DNA from: Actinomycetota bacterium
GTDB taxonomy: Bacteria > Actinomycetota > Thermoleophilia > Solirubrobacterales > Solirubrobacteraceae
DNA length: 16,497 bases
Direction of reading: 5' to 3'
NCBI GenBank assembly: GCA_005888335.1
Contig: VAWY01000020.1
Location: 2,854 to 19,350 of the forward strand
Every line of letters starts with the position of its first letter. Position 1 is the first letter of the stretch. Made by a program: the position numbers and the translations under genes. The notes under the pieces are model-generated. The model did no database searches, was not told the origin of the DNA, and worked only from the letters and a program-made list of their open reading frames with translations. Below, piece after piece: positions 13,844 through 16,497 of this stretch.

Positions 13844-15034
13844 TCAGACGTCGCGACCCGCTCCCACGACCGAGACGAACGAGACGCAGGCCCCCGGCTG
13901 GCCGCCCAGGTTGTGCGTCAGCCCGAGCGTCGGATCGGCGAGCTGGCGGTCCCCGGCCTCATCACGGAACTGCTGCCAGCACTCGAAGAGCATCCGCAGC
14001 CCGCTGGCGCCGATCGGATGCCCGAAGCTCTTGAGGCCGCCGTCCGGGTTGACGGGAAGCTCGCCGTCGAGGTCGAAGACGCCCTGCTTGACGTCCTCCC
14101 AGCCGTGGCCGCGCTCCGAGAAGCCGAGATCCTCCATGAGCACGAGCTCGGTCGGCGTGAAGCAGTCGTGCACCTCGGCGAGCGAGAGCTCCTCGCGCGG
14201 GTTGGTGATGCCGGCCTGCTGGTAGGCGTCCTGCGCCGAGCGCACGACCTCGTCGAAGGTCGTGTAGTCGTAGTCGGGATCGACCGGGCCCTGGGCCGGG
14301 CCGGACACGAAGCTCAGCGCCTTGACGTACACCGGCTTGTCCGTGTAGCGCTCGGCGTCCTCGGCGCGCACGATCAGCGCCGCGGCGGCGCCGTCCGACA
14401 CGCCGGAGCAGTCGAAGATCCCGAGCTGTCCAGCCACGATCGGCGAGCACGCGATCTTCTCCATCGGCACCTCGCTGCGGAACTGCGCGCGCTCGTTCAG
14501 CGCGCCGTTGCGGTGGTTCTTCCACGCGATCCGCGTGATGACCTCCTTGAGCTCGTCCTCGCTGATCCCGTACTTCTTGCAGTACGCGGGAGCGAGCAGC
14601 GAGAACATCGCCGGGGCCGACGGCTCCGACGCGGTGCCGTCGTTCGACGCCGGCGGCACGACGAGGCCCGAGTACCCGGAGTCCTTGAGCTTCTCGCCGC
14701 CCACCGCCATCACGACGTCGTAGGCCCCCGACGCGACCGCGTAGCACGCGTTGCGGAACGACTCCGAGCCGGTCGCGCAGTAGTTCTCCACGCGCGTGAC
14801 CGGCTTGTAGTCGATCTTGAGCGGGCGCGAGAGCGTCATCCCGGACGTGCCCGATCCCATCGTCCCCAGCCAGTACGCGTCGACGGCGTCGCGCTCGAGG
14901 CCCGGCACCGACGCCACGCACTCGTTGACCGCGTCGATGAGCAGGTCGTCGATCGAGCGGTCCCAGTGCTCGCCGAACGGCGTGCACCCCATCCCGACGA
15001 TCGCGACGCGGTCGCGGATCCCGTTACTCGCCAT
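13844..15034 (-). CDS. SCP2-type thiolase / lipid-transfer-protein-like acyltransferase (copy 2)
   Basis: 396 aa, an obvious paralogue of the thiolase at 3606-4799, alignable over its whole length and identical over the first 27 residues. Catalytic positions are conserved: Cys86 in NYCATGSESF, His289 of the SCP2-type HDCF motif, His339 in GHPIGASG, and Cys383 in GACVSF. Differences cluster in the middle (for example VPPASNDGTASEPS against the other copy's NVPGDGTAPEL), which may mean different substrates. The start overlaps the upstream HMGCS-like/DUF35 gene by 11 nt, exactly as in the first cassette. Downstream come two crotonases and an SDR, so this copy belongs to a beta-oxidation-like operon rather than the oxygenase operon. 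Confidence 0.9.
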   Translation of the reverse strand: MASNGIRDRVAIVGMGCTPFGEHWDRSIDDLLIDAVNECVASVPGLERDAVDAYWLGTMGSGTSGMTLSRPLKIDYKPVTRVENYCATGSESFRNACYAVASGAYDVVMAVGGEKLKDSGYSGLVVPPASNDGTASEPSAPAMFSLLAPAYCKKYGISEDELKEVITRIAWKNHRNGALNERAQFRSEVPMEKIACSPIVAGQLGIFDCSGVSDGAAAALIVRAEDAERYTDKPVYVKALSFVSGPAQGPVDPDYDYTTFDEVVRSAQDAYQQAGITNPREELSLAEVHDCFTPTELVLMEDLGFSERGHGWEDVKQGVFDLDGELPVNPDGGLKSFGHPIGASGLRMLFECWQQFRDEAGDRQLADPTLGLTHNLGGQPGACVSFVSVVGAGRDV

Positions 15035-16406
15035 GCGCCGGCCTCGCCTTCCAGAAGTAGTTGTGGACGCCGCCGGCCGTGTACATGCGGCGAAACGTCA
15101 TCTCGACGCGCGTCCCGACGCGGATCTCCTCGGGCGAGCAGTCCGTCAGCTCGCAGCTGAACCGCCCGCCGCCGTCGAAGTCGATCGCCGCAGTGACGAC
15201 CGGCGGGGACAGCGAGTACGCGAGCCGGTCGACCGTGTAGGTCGACACCGTGGCCCGCCGCTCTGCCATGGGCTCCGGATCCATGGCGTCGACTGCGCCG
15301 CAGCCGGCGCAGACGCGCTGCGGCGGGACGTGGACGCGCGCGCAGGTGCGGCAGCGGCTGCCGACGAAGCCGTACTTCCAGTCGCTGGCGCGCTGGGCCG
15401 GCGGCCCCTCGGGCCGCGCCGGGTCGGGGCGCCGCGGCGGCTCGCGGCGCAGCACGCCGCGCCAGGTGAGGAAGGTCGCGTAGTCGATGTCGATGGCGCG
15501 CTCGAAGGCCGGGAGCGCCGCAGCGCCCGCGGGACGGCCCGAGATCGCCTCGGTCACACGCAGGAGGATCGCGTCGGCGCCGTCGGCGGCCGACAGCACG
15601 AGGATCGTCTCCCCGGCCGACGCGCGATCGAGCACCTCCGCGAGCTGGACGCCCGCATGCGCCGCGCCGAGGTTGCCCGCGACGGGCTCGACGCCGTCGA
15701 CGGCGGCGTCGCCGAACGCCTTCGCGGCTGCGCGCGCCGCGCGCGTGTGTGGGGACGCGATCACGACGTGGTCCGGGCGCTCGACGCCGGCGGCCGCGAG
15801 CGCGCGCCCGGCGACGTCCTGGATGAGCGGGAGGTAGATCCCGAAGCCGAAGCGCTCCTCCCACAGCGAGCTGGCGTCCTCGCCCGGCGCGCGCCAGCGA
15901 TCAAGGAACTCCGCAGTGGCCGACGCCTGTCCCACGACCTCCGCGACGACCGCCTGGCCCGTGCCGAACAGGAACGCAGCCGCGCCATCTCCCCCGCCTG
16001 CCTCGTCGGCCGAGCCGGGACGACCCGTGCGCACGTCGGAGAGCACCGCGAGGCCGCCGTCGGCGGCGGCCGCGCGCAGCGCGCCGACCGCCGAGCGGAC
16101 GGAGGCCGCATGGTCGGTGGCGAACACGCCGCGGTCGAGCCCGAGCGCGGCATGGACGGCCGTCGCATTCGTCTTGTCGGCGTAAGCCGGCGCCGTGGTC
16201 GCGAAGTGCAGCGAGGCCGGAGCGAACGAGCCGTTCCAGCACGCCTTGCGCGCGGCCTCGACGCCCATCGACGTCGTGTCCTCGTCGTAGCCCGCGACGG
16301 ATCGGGTCCCCTTGCCGCCGCCCTGTCCGAGGGTCTCGCGGATCGCCGCGCGAGCGAGGCGATGCCGCGGCAGGTAGGCGCCGTAGCTGACGATGCCGTA
16401 GCTCAT
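15024..16406 (-). CDS. HMG-CoA-synthase-like domain fused to DUF35 OB-fold/zinc ribbon (copy 2)
   Basis: 460 aa, paralogue of the fusion at 4789-6162. The synthase-like part opens SYGIVSYGAYLPRHRL and has YDEDTTSMGVEAARKA. The DUF35 part carries the zinc ribbon Cys352/355/366/369, then TYTVDRLAYSLSPP and a final HNYFWKARPAHGE. The catalytic-cysteine position is again changed, here to Ala101 (TDHAASVRSA), and the Glu region again reads ATTAPA. Both copies have thus independently kept a non-Cys residue. The likely role is CoA/substrate binding and scaffolding for the thiolase encoded next, possibly as a thiolase/DUF35 aldolase or channelling complex. It is the first gene of its operon, with an operator-like palindrome ending 1 base before its ATG and no visible Shine-Dalgarno site. 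Confidence 0.85.
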   Translation of the reverse strand: MSYGIVSYGAYLPRHRLARAAIRETLGQGGGKGTRSVAGYDEDTTSMGVEAARKACWNGSFAPASLHFATTAPAYADKTNATAVHAALGLDRGVFATDHAASVRSAVGALRAAAADGGLAVLSDVRTGRPGSADEAGGGDGAAAFLFGTGQAVVAEVVGQASATAEFLDRWRAPGEDASSLWEERFGFGIYLPLIQDVAGRALAAAGVERPDHVVIASPHTRAARAAAKAFGDAAVDGVEPVAGNLGAAHAGVQLAEVLDRASAGETILVLSAADGADAILLRVTEAISGRPAGAAALPAFERAIDIDYATFLTWRGVLRREPPRRPDPARPEGPPAQRASDWKYGFVGSRCRTCARVHVPPQRVCAGCGAVDAMDPEPMAERRATVSTYTVDRLAYSLSPPVVTAAIDFDGGGRFSCELTDCSPEEIRVGTRVEMTFRRMYTAGGVHNYFWKARPAHGE

Positions 16407-16407
16407 C

Positions 16408-16420
16408 GGACACTCTGTCC
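16408..16420. promoter_or_regulatory. Operator-like palindrome C (second thiolase operon)
   Basis: GGACACTCTGTCC is a perfect inverted repeat with a 3-bp centre, abutting the ATG at 16406. Upstream on the minus strand CATTAT (16430-16425) could be the -10 box, which puts the probable transcription start inside or next to the palindrome and leaves a leader of only about 10 nt. It shares ACACTCTGTCCAG with site B. Confidence 0.6.
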
Positions 16421-16472
16421 AGTCATAATGCCCAGACTAGCACAAGCCGGACGCCTCGCGAAGGCTATGCTC

Positions 16473-16485
16473 GTACAGTATGTTT
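16473..16485. promoter_or_regulatory. Operator-like palindrome D (divergent promoter at right edge)
   Basis: GTACAGTATGTTT is a weaker version of the same inverted repeat; its ACAGTATGT core is identical to site A. On the plus strand it contains TACAGT (16474-16479), a possible -10 box, 11 nt before an ATG at 16491. Its centre is 65 bp from that of site C, so both divergent genes could be controlled by one regulator. Confidence 0.45.
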
Positions 16486-16490
16486 GGACT

Positions 16491-16497
16491 ATGAGTA
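16491..16497 (+). CDS. Possible start of a divergent gene cut by the window edge
   Basis: ATGAGTA at the very end of the window follows palindrome D and would give Met-Ser. The promoter-like arrangement before it suggests a real rightward, near-leaderless gene, but only two codons are visible and its product cannot be stated. Confidence 0.25.

Noticed and set aside
12320..15160. A 946-codon open frame on the plus strand opposite the crotonase and thiolase genes
   Set aside because: It is antisense to four clearly recognisable genes, low in complexity and rich in Arg/His/Val, with no motifs. It is a GC-bias artefact.
1..16497. tRNA, rRNA, CRISPR arrays, transposases or attachment sites
   Set aside because: I saw no cloverleaf, rRNA-like stretch, regular direct repeats, transposase motifs or integrase genes. 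Non-coding DNA is limited to 1845-2064, 9611-9992 and 16407-16490, which are described above.

Overview
The window is very GC-rich, its genes are packed with short stop/start overlaps, and codon third positions are strongly G/C. With the protein families present, this points to a high-GC actinomycetote. Solirubrobacterales/Thermoleophilia-like or mycobacteria-like lineages would fit, but that placement is inference. The content is an accessory catabolic cluster that activates and degrades a carboxylic acid as CoA thioesters, most likely an isoprenoid, steroid or alicyclic/aromatic acid.

Layout. (1) 1-1844, plus strand: the end of a 3-hydroxyacyl-CoA dehydrogenase, a PaaG-type enoyl-CoA isomerase/hydratase and a six-helix membrane protein, followed by the first codons of a possible SnoaL-like gene. 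(2) 1885-2068: a scar where that remnant meets, tail to tail, the wreck of an alpha-methylacyl-CoA racemase gene, with a perfect 7-bp hairpin at the junction. (3) 9610 down to 2065, minus strand: one long operon of aldehyde dehydrogenase, Rieske dioxygenase alpha (frameshifted) and beta, a 69-aa unknown, an HMG-CoA-synthase-like/DUF35 fusion, an SCP2-type thiolase, an acyl-CoA synthetase and the racemase wreck. (4) 9611-9992: a regulatory region holding a decayed acyltransferase (PlsB-like) remnant between two operator-like palindromes. (5) 9993-11560, plus strand: a cytochrome P450 and an alpha/beta hydrolase that has lost its middle. (6) 16406 down to 11550, minus strand: a second HMGCS-like/DUF35 fusion plus SCP2-type thiolase, two crotonase-family enzymes and an SDR. 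(7) 16407-16497: a divergent promoter with two more copies of the operator-like palindrome, probably leading into another gene past the right edge.

Proposed working. The P450, Rieske oxygenase and aldehyde dehydrogenase would oxidise the substrate to an acid. The acyl-CoA synthetase would make the CoA ester, the crotonases and SDR would run beta-oxidation-type steps, and the thiolase/DUF35 pairs would cleave the chain by thiolysis or, as in steroid side-chain degradation, by a retro-aldol reaction. The same palindrome, GGACA-N3-TGTCC, lies at the start of the ALDH operon, the P450 gene and the second thiolase operon, so one regulator probably controls all three.

The two most notable features are the duplicated fusion/thiolase cassette, whose synthase-like domains appear to lack the catalytic cysteine, and the shared operator. 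The cluster also carries an unusual number of small internal deletions (racemase, hydrolase, acyltransferase, Rieske alpha, possibly the dehydrogenase tail). These suggest ongoing decay, or assembly error that should be excluded.
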